Origin: Cyclobacterium amurskyense
GTDB lineage: Bacteria > Bacteroidota > Bacteroidia > Cytophagales > Cyclobacteriaceae
NCBI RefSeq assembly: GCF_001050135.1
Contig: NZ_CP012040.1
Span: 1,364,001-1,428,000, forward strand
Length of the DNA: 64,000 nucleotides
Reading direction: 5' to 3'
Below are positions 1-9,978 of the stretch, in pieces. The first letter of the stretch is position 1, and the number at the start of each line of letters is the position of its first letter. The notes under the pieces were generated by a model. That model was given only the letters and a program-made list of their open reading frames with translations, made no database searches and was not told where the DNA came from. Made by a program: the position numbers and the translations under genes.

Positions 1-2168
1 ATATATTTGGCTACTCAAAACCCGAGATGATAGGTGAGGAGATTGAATTGTTAATTCCAGGGGGACATAAATCAAAGCACAAAACCCATATTAAAAAATA
101 CTTTGATTCTGCCTCTATCAGACAAATGGGGGATGGAATAAAATTATATGGTAAACGAAAGAATGGTGAAAAGTTTCGTGTTGAAGTAAGTCTAAGTCCT
201 ACCCAAACAGATGATGGAATTCTGGTAATGGCCGCAGTGAGGGACATTACAGACCGGGTAAGAATGGAAACAGAACTGGAAGAAAGCTATAAACGTAACA
301 GCATATTTATCCAGCAAGCACCTAATGCCATAGCCATGTTTGACATGGATATGCGTTATATGGCTGCTTCCCATAAATGGATTGAAGATTATAATTTAAA
401 AGGCAGAGAAATCATAGGTCATTCCCACTATGAAATATTTCCTGAAATTGGAGATGAGTGGAAGCAGAAACATCAACGCTGTCTTAGGGGAGAAATTAAC
501 CAATGCGATGAGGCACCCTTTGATCGGGAGGATGGAACCCGGCAGTGGTTAACATGGGACGTACGTCCTTGGTACAAATCAGAAGGCGTTATTGGTGGTC
601 TTTTGATTTACACCGCTGACATAACGGATATAAAAGAAAAAGACCAAGAGAAAACGCGAATAGAAGAGATATTGGAAAGAACCAATTCAGTCGCTCGAAT
701 AGGAACATGGGAATTACAAATAAATGAAGGAAAAGTAATCTGGAGCAAAATTACTCGAGAGATACATGAAGTCTCAGAGGATTTTGAGCCTGATTTAGCT
801 ACCGGTATTAATTTTTATAAAGAAGGGTATAGTAGGGACACTATAACAAAACTAGTTACAGACTCTATTTCGAATAACACTTCCTATGATGTAGAAATAG
901 AACTAATTACTGCTAAAGGAAATGAGACTTGGGTGCGTGTTATAGGTCAATCAGAGTTTGTCGATGGCAAATGCAAGCGCCACTATGGCGTCTTTCAAGA
1001 CATTACCCCTATAAAAAATACGGAATTAAAAATAAACCGGGTAAACAATGAATTGAGGGCAATCCTAAACTCCGCTTCAGTATCCATCATCGGAACTGAC
1101 AAGAAAGGCCTGATTACTCATTTCAATAAAGGGGCAGAGCAAATGCTTCAGTATTCCAGATCGGAACTGGTAGAAAAACATACACCCGCAATTTTTCATG
1201 TTAAAGAGGAAATAATAAAACGTGGAGAAGAGTTATCAGCTCAAATGGGTTATGAGGTTGAAGGTTTTGATGTTTTTGTACAAAGCACAATCCACAAAGA
1301 GGAAGACACTCGTGAGTGGACCTATGTACGAAAAGATGGAACAAAACTGATAGTGCTCTTGGTATTGACAGCAATCAAGGATCACTTGGGGAATATATTT
1401 GGTTTTCTGGGAATTGCTACCGACATCACCGAACGTGTAGAAAATCAACAAAAACTAAAAGAAGCCAAAGAAGACCTTGAGGTGCTGACAGAAAAACTCA
1501 CCTCTCAGAACATGCAACTTGCCAATTTTGCCCATATTACCTCACATAACTTAAGAGCACCTGTAAGCAATCTAAACGCCCTTCTACAATTCTATCATTC
1601 TAGCGAAGATCAGGAGATGAAAGAAGAAATCATTGGTAATTTCGAGGTAGTTAGTAATCACCTGACTCAGACCCTTGACACGCTAGTAGATCTGTTAAAA
1701 ATTCAGGACGAAGGCTCTAAGGAGCTGGAAATTTTGTATTTCGATGAGATATTTGAAAAGACCAAGGAGATGTTGGTTGGCCACATTATGGAGTCAGACG
1801 CTCAAGTGACGGCTGATTTTTCAAAAGCTCCCAAAATCACTTACAACCGTGTATTTTTAGAAAGTATTTTTCTAAACTTAATAGGCAATGCCATCAAGTA
1901 TCGTTCTCCGGACAGACCTCCGGTTATTAAATTAGAAACAGACCTTAAGTACAACCGCATTGTATTTACTATTTCCGACAATGGCCTAGGCATTGACTTA
2001 AAGAGTCATAGCAAAGAGTTATTTGGCCTTCACAAAACTTTCCACAAGCATGCAGAATCCAAAGGCATAGGCTTGTTTCTCACAAAGAAACACATCGAAG
2101 CCATGGGAGGCATTATTACTGCTAGAAGTGAGGTTGGCAAAGGAACCACTTTCACCATTGAGTTTTGA
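1..2168 (+). CDS. Multi-PAS sensor histidine kinase (5' end outside window)
   Basis: Sensor kinase that should autophosphorylate on histidine and pass the phosphate to an unseen response regulator. The reading frame is open to the window edge (first full codon at base 3), and the bases before the ATG at 27 already encode a PAS helix (FGYSKPEMIG), so the true start lies upstream. Counting from that ATG: PAS 1 at about 1-80, PAS 2 at 90-205, a PAS_3-type fold at 215-335, PAS 4 at 345-480, a short coiled coil, the H-box ITSHNLRAPVSN with the phospho-accepting H507, N-box NLIGNAIKYR near 618, G1 box DNGLGID near 651 and G2 box GIGLFLTKK near 680. No transmembrane segment is seen in the visible part, so it may be cytoplasmic. 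No receiver domain or partner regulator follows; the next 1.5 kb has no gene. Confidence 0.93.
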   Translation, partial: IFGYSKPEMIGEEIELLIPGGHKSKHKTHIKKYFDSASIRQMGDGIKLYGKRKNGEKFRVEVSLSPTQTDDGILVMAAVRDITDRVRMETELEESYKRNSIFIQQAPNAIAMFDMDMRYMAASHKWIEDYNLKGREIIGHSHYEIFPEIGDEWKQKHQRCLRGEINQCDEAPFDREDGTRQWLTWDVRPWYKSEGVIGGLLIYTADITDIKEKDQEKTRIEEILERTNSVARIGTWELQINEGKVIWSKITREIHEVSEDFEPDLATGINFYKEGYSRDTITKLVTDSISNNTSYDVEIELITAKGNETWVRVIGQSEFVDGKCKRHYGVFQDITPIKNTELKINRVNNELRAILNSASVSIIGTDKKGLITHFNKGAEQMLQYSRSELVEKHTPAIFHVKEEIIKRGEELSAQMGYEVEGFDVFVQSTIHKEEDTREWTYVRKDGTKLIVLLVLTAIKDHLGNIFGFLGIATDITERVENQQKLKEAKEDLEVLTEKLTSQNMQLANFAHITSHNLRAPVSNLNALLQFYHSSEDQEMKEEIIGNFEVVSNHLTQTLDTLVDLLKIQDEGSKELEILYFDEIFEKTKEMLVGHIMESDAQVTADFSKAPKITYNRVFLESIFLNLIGNAIKYRSPDRPPVIKLETDLKYNRIVFTISDNGLGIDLKSHSKELFGLHKTFHKHAESKGIGLFLTKKHIEAMGGIITARSEVGKGTTFTIEF

Positions 2169-3641
2169 AAAGCAATAGATCTCTAAAAGCAACTTCTTCA
2201 AAGATTCCCAATTAGCAAACAGTCCTTTAACCCGAAATATGCAATAGACATTCTATTACGTGCTGATACCGCTTCAAAATCAGCCACTTCGTTGCTGTTT
2301 TCAATTTCACCAATGCGGTGCTATGCTAAAATATCCAAACAGATTTTCTAGCGATTGCAACACTTCCCGTAAACACGGGACAGGCTTCACCCCAGACTAT
2401 TGTCAGGACGGAGAAATCCTATTACATAATCCGGGTTTAACTTATACCATATATATGGAGGTAATAATCGTTTTAAAGGACTTCCCACCCACTAAAGTAA
2501 ATACGGCCATTACAATACAAACAGTAAGCTTGGAGATTATGATATAGCTCCGCTAGGGTAGATTTTAATCCCCAAGTTATTGACTGAGTATACAACGATT
2601 TCAGAAAGGAAAATAATTGCCATTACCCATCTCTAACTGTAATAAGCTAAAACATCCCCTCTGTATCCAACAGGATCCTTTTAGAATTGATTTTTCCTTC
2701 AATACTATTAAAAAAGACCTCATCAAAGTAATTTTTCTAAAATCCAAAGCCTGGTCTTTTTCAGCCCCTACTGGCGCTACTATTTATTGGCTTTCAATTA
2801 GCATGAAACCACACTACTTAGTAATATAGGAAGAAATCAATCTCCACTTTACCTACATTTTGATGTCCTCTATAAGGAGAATAGTTTATTATGTTTTGTA
2901 CAATAGCTTTGCTTCACCTGGGATTTCACTAATAAAGTAAAAGCTAATCCCACTTCTGTGTATTCCTATCCTTTATTACAAGCCATAGGACAAATTGCTA
3001 TTAAACCTTCACTTAGCATAAGTTGGACTTTCCTTTTTGTATTGGCTTAAGCCAACTCCATTAATAGCCCTATAGTTTAATGCCTTTCTTGCCTAAAACG
3101 CACATCAAAAAAACCCTTAATAAAAAAATAAACTCGCTAAAAAAAGGGCTTTTTACAAGAAATCCCCGTCATTAACTTCTCTTTTTCAACCTTTTACCAA
3201 CCTACACCTCCTCCCCCAAGCCTCAGCAGGAATTGAAAACTTCCTTCTAAACCAACCATTTATGTAAAATTATTTGAAAAAATAAAAAATAATTAAAAAA
3301 AATTTTATCGATTTTTTTTTAGACCAGCAACAAAATTCAGAATCTCAAAAGCAAAATTCAATTTACCTATTGGAATTATTCAATATTCTGATTTCCCCTC
3401 CAAGAACTCACGCAATTCAAAAGTTTGTTTTTAAGAATTTTATACTGTTAATTATTGAAATGAGATTCATATTTAGAATTTCATTTTGATATATATGAAA
3501 ATCAAAAAACAAGATTCTTTTAATTCAAATACCGTTTTCAGACTTCATAAATCAAAAATAGTAGGACAAAATTAACAACCACCTGAAATATAAGATGGGT
3601 CCTAAAAAAAGAAAAGATTACAAACTTTAAAATACAATACC
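2169..3641. other. Gene-free 1.5 kb gap
   Basis: No convincing gene. The gap holds one MITE-like repeat (2229-2437) and otherwise AT-rich sequence with A and T runs. Two open frames of 70-95 codons here have no coding character; one lies across the repeat. An imperfect A-run/T-run hairpin around 3107-3152 could stop transcription but I cannot assign it to a gene. The last 200 bases are the leader of the secreted beta-helix gene; I see no clear TAnnTTTG promoter in them. Confidence 0.6.
2229..2437 (+). repeat. MITE-like repeat, copy A (full length)
   Basis: About 209 bp with no coding capacity. The ends are imperfect inverted repeats: the left starts AACCCGAAATATGCAATAG and the right, read on the other strand, starts AACCCGGATTATGTAATAG. 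TTTAA lies on both sides of the CCCG...CGGG core, which fits a 5-bp target duplication. Internal short stem-loops include CCCGT/ACGGG. Other copies are at 8689 (fragment), 9261, 33955 (reversed, truncated) and 57422 (split by an IS). Confidence 0.8.
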
Positions 3642-6600
3642 ATGAAAGCGTTATTTTTCTCCTTTTCCATTCTAATTCTTTTGACATTGTCCATTACCCA
3701 AGGACATGCTACTAATTATTATGTATCCCAGAAATCTGGAAATGACTCAAGGTCTTTAGCGGAAGCTCAAAACCCTAGTACTCCATGGAAATCTATTGAT
3801 AAAATCAATTCCCTATTCAATTACCTTAAGCCAGGAGATGCCATTTTATTCAATAGAGGAGAAACTTTTTATGGTACACTACATATAAGCGCTTCAGGTT
3901 CTGCTAGCTCTCCTATCAAAGTAGGGGCTTACGGTTCAGGAGCCAAGCCTATAATTACTTCTTTGAAAACTGTGAGTGGCTGGAGATCTATAGGCAATGG
4001 AATTTATGAAAGCACCTCCTCCATCAAGACCAATACAGTTCAGGTGGTTTTGATCAATGGAGAAATTCATGAAATGGGAAGATACCCAAACAGTGATATT
4101 GCTAATGAAGGGTATTTAAAAATTGAAAACACAAGTGGCAACTACCTCCTTTCAAGTAGCGAATTAGGCGGATCACCTAACTGGAATGGTGGAGAGGTAG
4201 TCATCAAAAAGAACCAATGGATAATTGATACCCATCAAATCTCTTCCCATAGCGGAGGTCAAGTCAAATTCAACGGAAACATAAGTTCCTATCCTGTAGA
4301 AAAAGACTTTGGCTTTTTCATTCAAAACCACATCAAAACGCTTGATACCTTTGGAGAATGGTATTTCAACCCTACTACTAAAAAAATTAACATCTACTTC
4401 GGTAACAAAAACCCTTCCTCTATGAAAATAGAGGTTAGTACACTAGATAACTTGTTGATCAAAGACTATAGAGACACTAACATTACCATTGAAAACTTAC
4501 AGTTTAGGGGTGTCAACTCAGATGCTATCAAACTAGAAGGAGGAAGAAACATTAAGATTCTTGATTCTGAAATCAACTTCTCTGGAGAGAACGGTATATT
4601 AGCTTTAAGTGTAGTGGATTTGTTAATCGAAAGAAACAGTTTCAATAACACCTATAACAATGGCATGTATTTAAGGTATGGCAATGACAACGCCATCATC
4701 AGAAACAATGAAATAAGAAAAACGGCTTTGATCGCCGGAAGAACCCAAAACCAAGATGCTGCAGGAATCGGTGTTTTTGCTTATGGAGAGAACGTATTGG
4801 TTCAAAACAACGCCATCATCAATTCAGGATTCAACGGTATACAGTTTAATGGTAACTATTCTATCGTTAAAAACAATTACATAGACACCTTCTGCCAAAT
4901 CAAAGGCGATGGTGGTGGAATTTATACCTTTGGGGGTGTTAAATACCAAGGTTATAAAGGAAGAAAAATTGAAGGTAACATCGTGGTTAACAGTATCGGA
5001 AGTAAAGGTGGTATTCCTGACAAAGGGGTTAACTACAGACCATTGGCAGAGGGGATCTTCCTTGACGATCACTCAAACAACATAGAAATAACTGGAAACA
5101 CCATCGGCAACACTGAAAACTCAGGTTTGAAAATGTCGAATGTGAATAATATTATTGTTACAAACAATACTTTTTACAACTCCAATTCTTCCATTACACT
5201 GGGGAACAACGTCATAGGAGAAGACACAAGAACTGTAAAAATTTATGACAACCAATTCTTTGTGAAAAACTCTAACCAAAAATCTTACTTGGTCACCTCT
5301 CATAAAGACGATGTCAAAATAATGGCTGAATTCGATAAAAATTATTTTTTCAGACCTCTTGGAGATGAGTTTAGCATACAGAGTCAATATGTAAGAAATG
5401 GGGAAAAAGTAGCTGCCATAGACAACCTGGAACAATGGACTGCCAAGTTCGGTAAAGACAAAAACTCTGTAAGTAACACAATTGATATTTCTACCTATAC
5501 TATTAATAAGAAAATCGGTTCTAGCCTCTATACCAACTCTTCTTTCGATCAAAATGTGAGTGGGGTTTACTGTAGTAATTGCAAACAACAGTGGGAGTCA
5601 AATAGTAAGACAAATGGTGGAGCACTTAAAGTTAGCGGTTCTGGATCTAACGCAGTTAAGATCAATCTTGGTCAATTAAAGAAAGACAAAACATACTTAT
5701 TAAAATTCAATGCTTTGTCTAACAAAGTAGGAAACATTCAGACCTACCTTAGATATACCGGCACGCCTTGGGAGAAATTATCAGCAATGTCTACTTTCGA
5801 AATAAAAACAAGCCTAAATGGATTTGAAGTACTCGTTTCTCCCTATGCAGATGCGAATGAGGTATCTCTTTTGATCACTTCTACTGAGGACAACTTCACC
5901 TATTGGATGGATGATTTGGAGTTTGTTGAAGTTGAAGCTTCATTTATTAACCCTGAAGAAGAAATCGTATTTGAATACAACCCTACAAAAAGTAGCAAAA
6001 CTATTGCCTTGTCTGGTGAGTATGTAAATGCCAAGTTGGAGAAATTCTCCGGACAGGTTACTATTCCTGCTTATGGTTCTGTGGTGTTGATCCGTGTGGC
6101 TAAAGGAGCTGAGATAGAAGAAAAACCTGATCTCATCAAAACACCTGAAATTCAATTGGTTATCAAAGAAGACATCACTCAGCTCACCGAAGGTGATAAA
6201 GTAACATTGAGCAGTGAGATAACAAATCTGGACAACAACATCGAAAAAGTAGATTTCTATTGTGGTTTGAAATTGGTAGGTTCTTGTGAAGAACTACCTT
6301 ACCAGGCTGTTATTGAAGAAATTCCTGCTGGTGGAAACTATGTGTGGGCTTCTGTCACTGACAAAGAAGGAAATGTAAGTACTTCTTCTGAAATAGAGTT
6401 TACTGCTAAAAACAAAGTGGTAGAAGTTATCGAAAGCAAACCTGTTGAAAATGTAGCTAATGAAATATTGGAAGGAACTTATTACCATATAGATTATGGT
6501 TCTAAAGCTATTAGTTTCGAAAATCAACAATTTGAACCAATTAATAGAGCGTTTGTAAAATCTACTGGTTTCAACATTTCCACCAAAACATCTGGTAGTG

Positions 6601-8297
6601 ATGAAGTTCTTTTTCAGACTGAAATGTTCAACAAAAACCTCAAGTTTGAAATCCCTTTAGAAAAAGGCACTTACACCATCAAAACATATCACAACGAAAT
6701 GTATTTTGGAAACGATGGTAAATATGAAAGAGCTGGACTAAGGGTATTTGATATCTCAATCGAAGGAAATGTGGTTAAAAAAGACTTTGATATTTTCCTT
6801 GAAAACAAAAATCAGGAAACTACTCTTACTTTTAACACCATCGAGGTAACTGACGGAATACTTGACCTGGAGCTTACTGCTTCTTCAAACAAAAGCCTGA
6901 TCTCTGGAATCGCTATTGTGCCAGTAGCAGTTAAAGCACCAGTTATAGTTGAAACTCCGATGGAGTCAATTAAGCAGTCAGAAGGAAATGAAATACACCT
7001 TAATACAACCGCAAATGATGCCATTACTTTTCAAAACAATGATCACCTATCAGCAAGTGAATTCATTGCTTCATCTAACTCCAAAACATCTACAAACACT
7101 AACGCGAGTAATGACAAGATTTTCCAGTCTGAAAGATACGCTTCTACTTTGAATTTCAAAGTCCCTTTAGAAAATGGAACCTATACTGTAAAAACTTACC
7201 ACAATGAGTTGTACTTCGGAAAAGGTGGATCTGCTGCTAGAGCAGGAAGAAGGGTGTTTGACATCCTATTAGAAGGCAATGTGGTCATGGATAATTTTGA
7301 CATCTATTCTTACAACAACAACCAACAGAGCATCCTTACTTTCGAAGGTATTGAGGTAGTAGATGGGGTATTAGACTTAAAATTGGTCGCTAGCGCCAAC
7401 AATGCCTCTATCTCCGGAATATCTATTATCGAAGAAGTTATACAGATACCTGGATCAGAACATCTTTTCTTTTTAAATGCTGGCGGAAAATCAGATGCCA
7501 CATTGAATGGAATCACTTACTTGGCAGAAACCAATACTGAAAGGTTTTACAATGACGGAACCAACAGCTATGAAAACAGTAAGATCGCTGTAGATGAACT
7601 TTTCCAATCAGAAAGAAGCGAAAAAAACTTAACCTACACCATCCCTGTACCGAATGGAACTTACACCGTATTCACCATGCACCATGAATTGTGGTTTGGA
7701 CATGCCGGTAGTGCTGCTCAAGCTGGAAAAAGAGTTTATGACATCTCTCTTCAGGGCAAGGTATTAAAAAGTGATTTTGACCTTTTTGTAGAAAACAACA
7801 ATGCTCCCACCTTGCTTTCTTTTGAAAACATCGAAGTGACTGATGGTAAACTGGTATTGGAGTTGAACGCTACAGTGAACAATGCAAGCATCTCTGGCAT
7901 TGCCATCATAGGAAGCGCTGCCAAAGGAGGTAACATCGCCGCTAACCTAAGAACATCTCAAAACTCCTTCAACAGAGGATACAAAGAAATGTACAGCAGG
8001 GGTTACAAGGAAATGGATGTGTACACTGAAACAGTTGCAAAAGACGAGATTCGTATCTTCCCTAACCCAGCCAAAGAAAGAGCTACTTTAGAAATCAATG
8101 CTGAAATTGGAAGAGGAAGGGTGCTTATCCACAACATGAACGGTCAGCTGGTTAGCCATTTTGACTTGGCCAGCATCAAAACTGAAAACAACCAGTTCAA
8201 TATCCCACTAAACAACCTTACTCAAGGCATGTACCTTGTAAGCATTAGCAACGAACAAACTGTGATCAACAAACAAAGGTTGATCGTCAATCCATAA
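3642..8297 (+). CDS. Secreted beta-helix protein with three malectin-like domains and T9SS sorting tail
   Basis: A 1551-residue extracellular protein, probably a polysaccharide lyase or hydrolase or a carbohydrate-binding surface protein. Residues 1-23 are a signal peptide ending in GHA. Residues 25-115 form the N-terminal cap typical of right-handed parallel beta-helix proteins (YYVSQKSGND, KPGDAILFNRGE). PbH1-type rungs run about 280-545. A CBM4/9-like jelly roll follows at 626-760 (ending WMDDLEFVEVE), an Ig-like domain at 836-925, then three malectin-like domains at about 947-1098, 1117-1260 and 1273-1420, each with an RAGxRVFDI-like strand. Residues 1470-1551 are a type IX secretion type A sorting domain (IRIFPNPAKE...). 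It stands alone and ends at a strong terminator. No lyase family can be named from motifs alone, so the substrate is unknown. Confidence 0.92.
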   Translation: MKALFFSFSILILLTLSITQGHATNYYVSQKSGNDSRSLAEAQNPSTPWKSIDKINSLFNYLKPGDAILFNRGETFYGTLHISASGSASSPIKVGAYGSGAKPIITSLKTVSGWRSIGNGIYESTSSIKTNTVQVVLINGEIHEMGRYPNSDIANEGYLKIENTSGNYLLSSSELGGSPNWNGGEVVIKKNQWIIDTHQISSHSGGQVKFNGNISSYPVEKDFGFFIQNHIKTLDTFGEWYFNPTTKKINIYFGNKNPSSMKIEVSTLDNLLIKDYRDTNITIENLQFRGVNSDAIKLEGGRNIKILDSEINFSGENGILALSVVDLLIERNSFNNTYNNGMYLRYGNDNAIIRNNEIRKTALIAGRTQNQDAAGIGVFAYGENVLVQNNAIINSGFNGIQFNGNYSIVKNNYIDTFCQIKGDGGGIYTFGGVKYQGYKGRKIEGNIVVNSIGSKGGIPDKGVNYRPLAEGIFLDDHSNNIEITGNTIGNTENSGLKMSNVNNIIVTNNTFYNSNSSITLGNNVIGEDTRTVKIYDNQFFVKNSNQKSYLVTSHKDDVKIMAEFDKNYFFRPLGDEFSIQSQYVRNGEKVAAIDNLEQWTAKFGKDKNSVSNTIDISTYTINKKIGSSLYTNSSFDQNVSGVYCSNCKQQWESNSKTNGGALKVSGSGSNAVKINLGQLKKDKTYLLKFNALSNKVGNIQTYLRYTGTPWEKLSAMSTFEIKTSLNGFEVLVSPYADANEVSLLITSTEDNFTYWMDDLEFVEVEASFINPEEEIVFEYNPTKSSKTIALSGEYVNAKLEKFSGQVTIPAYGSVVLIRVAKGAEIEEKPDLIKTPEIQLVIKEDITQLTEGDKVTLSSEITNLDNNIEKVDFYCGLKLVGSCEELPYQAVIEEIPAGGNYVWASVTDKEGNVSTSSEIEFTAKNKVVEVIESKPVENVANEILEGTYYHIDYGSKAISFENQQFEPINRAFVKSTGFNISTKTSGSDEVLFQTEMFNKNLKFEIPLEKGTYTIKTYHNEMYFGNDGKYERAGLRVFDISIEGNVVKKDFDIFLENKNQETTLTFNTIEVTDGILDLELTASSNKSLISGIAIVPVAVKAPVIVETPMESIKQSEGNEIHLNTTANDAITFQNNDHLSASEFIASSNSKTSTNTNASNDKIFQSERYASTLNFKVPLENGTYTVKTYHNELYFGKGGSAARAGRRVFDILLEGNVVMDNFDIYSYNNNQQSILTFEGIEVVDGVLDLKLVASANNASISGISIIEEVIQIPGSEHLFFLNAGGKSDATLNGITYLAETNTERFYNDGTNSYENSKIAVDELFQSERSEKNLTYTIPVPNGTYTVFTMHHELWFGHAGSAAQAGKRVYDISLQGKVLKSDFDLFVENNNAPTLLSFENIEVTDGKLVLELNATVNNASISGIAIIGSAAKGGNIAANLRTSQNSFNRGYKEMYSRGYKEMDVYTETVAKDEIRIFPNPAKERATLEINAEIGRGRVLIHNMNGQLVSHFDLASIKTENNQFNIPLNNLTQGMYLVSISNEQTVINKQRLIVNP

Positions 8298-8316
8298 GCA
8301 AAGGATTTATCAATCA

Positions 8317-8353
8317 TAAAAGGCTCCCTGAGATAATATCAGGGAGCCTTTTA
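8317..8353 (+). terminator. Intrinsic terminator of the beta-helix gene
   Basis: A 13-bp stem (AAAAGGCTCCCTG / CAGGGAGCCTTTT) with a short AT-rich loop, 20 bases after the stop codon of the 1551-residue gene and followed by a T-rich tract. Confidence 0.85.
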
Positions 8354-8362
8354 TCTTTTACC

Positions 8363-8558
8363 GGTAGGCTGGTCCAAATTTAGCGAAACGTAGCCTGGGC
8401 CTAAAATGATGAAAGTTTCCAAATTCATTTTATAGCTCGGCTTTCCTCCCACGCAAATTGATTAATCAAACCAACTCAATAGGAATGAGGTTTAGCCCAT
8501 TTAAAAAGGTCATACCATTTTATCCGGCTTAAGCCGAAATTTGGAGGAGAGATGGATG
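8363..8558. repeat. REP-like palindromic repeat, family R2 copy a
   Basis: About 195 bp sharing order and wording with 12972-13170: a GGTCCAA...TAGCGAA segment, TTTCCAAATTCATT, AATAGGAATG followed by GGTTTAGCCC, and CATACCATTTTATCCGGCTT. The copies differ at many bases. Short palindromes around GGCTTNAGCC are typical of REP-like intergenic elements. No coding potential. Confidence 0.65.
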
Positions 8559-8630
8559 CTGGAAAAACAAACCATCAACCTAGATTTAGGGCTTAATTAA
8601 TCTATTTAACCTTAAAAGGTCAAGATTTTG

Positions 8631-8688
8631 CTAAAGCCCGAGATATAATATTACATTCTAATCCCCCAACTGAAGCTGGGAGCTATTG
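8631..8688. repeat. Short hairpin repeat, family R3 copy a
   Basis: A 58-bp unit nearly identical to 12824-12882. It contains ATTACATTCTAATCCCCCA and a CCCCCA/TGGG(A/G)G stem-loop. It directly abuts a fragment of the MITE-like repeat at 8689. Confidence 0.65.
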
Positions 8689-8737
8689 AACCCGAAATAT
8701 GCAATAGACATTCTATTACGTGCTGAAATCGCTTCAA
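8689..8737 (+). repeat. MITE-like repeat, copy B (left-end fragment)
   Basis: The first 49 bases of the MITE-like element (AACCCGAAATATGCAATAG to GCTTCAA) with the rest missing. Likely a decayed or recombined copy. Confidence 0.7.
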
Positions 8738-8767
8738 GCGTTAAAAAACCATTCTCCATAAATATCC

Positions 8768-9235
8768 TCATACCCATATTTCTGGACGATTAATTTTCAT
8801 TGCTCTTAAGTAGGAAAGAAATTGTCCTGCATGAACGGATTCGTGATATCCAATCCGTAATAAATATTTTGCAAGATTTTTTTTATCTCCATTACCGGGA
8901 TGGATGATTTCTGTTTCGTTTAATTCTCTATCTGAAAATTGTCGAACACTTTCCAAAAATGTATTTCTATAGGGTTCGGCAAATTCAAGTTCGTCGGTAA
9001 GGCTAATGAATGGTCGATTTTTCCAGGGGGTTGAATAATTTGTCATATCCCCTTTATTGATTATAATATTCCAGCCATAATCCGCTTCTAAAACATGCCT
9101 AATCATTTCTATAGCAGTCATTGCTTTGTCGTCAGGCTTCCAATTGTAATGGCTTTTAGGAAGCCCTTTCCAAAGTTTGATGCTTTTTCTCCTTATTTCT
9201 GTAAAATTTAATATTATAAGTTCAGACTGGGTCAT
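8768..9235 (-). CDS. DinB-superfamily protein
   Basis: A 155-residue four-helix-bundle protein of the DinB/YfiT-like superfamily, whose members bind a metal and are often thiol transferases or of unknown function. The likely metal ligands are the histidine in EMIRHVLEA and the pair in HESVHAGQ near the C-terminus. I place the start at the ATG at 9235 (MTQSELIIL), preceded by GAAAGAAG. The frame stays open upstream to 9319, but those extra 28 residues are encoded mostly by the end of MITE copy C and do not look like family sequence. It is a single gene between repeats. The biochemical role cannot be read from the sequence. Confidence 0.8.
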   Translation of the reverse strand: MTQSELIILNFTEIRRKSIKLWKGLPKSHYNWKPDDKAMTAIEMIRHVLEADYGWNIIINKGDMTNYSTPWKNRPFISLTDELEFAEPYRNTFLESVRQFSDRELNETEIIHPGNGDKKNLAKYLLRIGYHESVHAGQFLSYLRAMKINRPEIWV

Positions 9236-9260
9236 CTTCTTTCTATCGTGAATGTAGTTC

Positions 9261-9451
9261 AACCCGAAATATTCAATAGACAATCTATTACGTGCTGAAA
9301 TCGCTTCAAAATCAGCCACTTCCTTACTGTTTTCAATTTCACCATAGCGGTGCTATGCTAAAATCTCCAAACAGACTGATTTTCTTGCGATTGCAACACT
9401 TCCCGTAAACACGGGACAGGCTATCACGAATTCTATTACATAATCGGGGTT
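9261..9451 (+). repeat. MITE-like repeat, copy C
   Basis: About 191 bp, full left end and right end, with a short deletion before the right terminus compared with copy A. TTCAA flanks the core on both sides (gTTCAACCCG at the left, CGGGGTTCAA at the right), matching a 5-bp target duplication of the form TTYAA. Its left end lies 26 bp upstream of the DinB start and extends that frame. Confidence 0.8.
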
Positions 9452-9685
9452 CAACATTTCCGAATAGAGTAGCGAATAGTTGTCTACTCTATATATACCT
9501 ATAAAGATAATAAGAAGAAGTAAACTATCAGCGCCCCATTCACCAAAACGTACCCGGAAGTCACGGGGCCGAAAAGAAGTTTTCCATTATACGGAGTACC
9601 GATAGTCTTCTTTATTTGCTTTTCATATTAGAACAAACCTATAGCCACATTTAGAATCAACATTTAAATTAAACGGCTACTTTTA

Positions 9686-9943
9686 TCACATTTGCCAACG
9701 GTACCCCAAGTGAAGGTTTTTTAATGAGCTCAATTCCGCAATCCTTCTTCGTGTTTCAATCTCACGCCTAATGACTATAAAAATTCGCCTCGCCCAGTTC
9801 CTTTCGTTCAAAAGAGTAATGGAATATTCATATTGCACATCCTTTTTAATCACTTCCACTTTTCTCTTGAATTCGATGGTATTCTCCAAGCGTCCTCTAC
9901 CACCCTCAATAATATTAGATTGCCCTATTCTTTTTGTTTTCAT
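9686..9943 (-). CDS. Small hypothetical protein
   Basis: An 85-residue, strongly basic, probably helical protein with no signal peptide or membrane segment. The frame also allows a start at 9964, but MKTKRIGQSN at 9943 reads better. The sequence (IEGGRGRLEN..., RREIETRRRIAELSSLKNLHLG) does not match a family I can name. It lies 15-35 bp downstream of a secreted protein on the same strand and may be co-transcribed with it. It could also be a chance frame, so confidence is moderate. Confidence 0.45.
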   Translation of the reverse strand: MKTKRIGQSNIIEGGRGRLENTIEFKRKVEVIKKDVQYEYSITLLNERNWARRIFIVIRREIETRRRIAELSSLKNLHLGYRWQM

Positions 9944-9978
9944 ATTGTAAATATACTTATACACAAAACATTAGCAGT

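Noticed and set aside
2260..2547. 95-codon plus-strand frame in the gap after the kinase gene
   Set aside because: Its first half lies in MITE copy A, and there is no recognisable domain or ribosome-binding context.
2617..2829. 70-codon plus-strand frame in the same gap
   Set aside because: Low-complexity composition in AT-rich non-coding sequence; no support.
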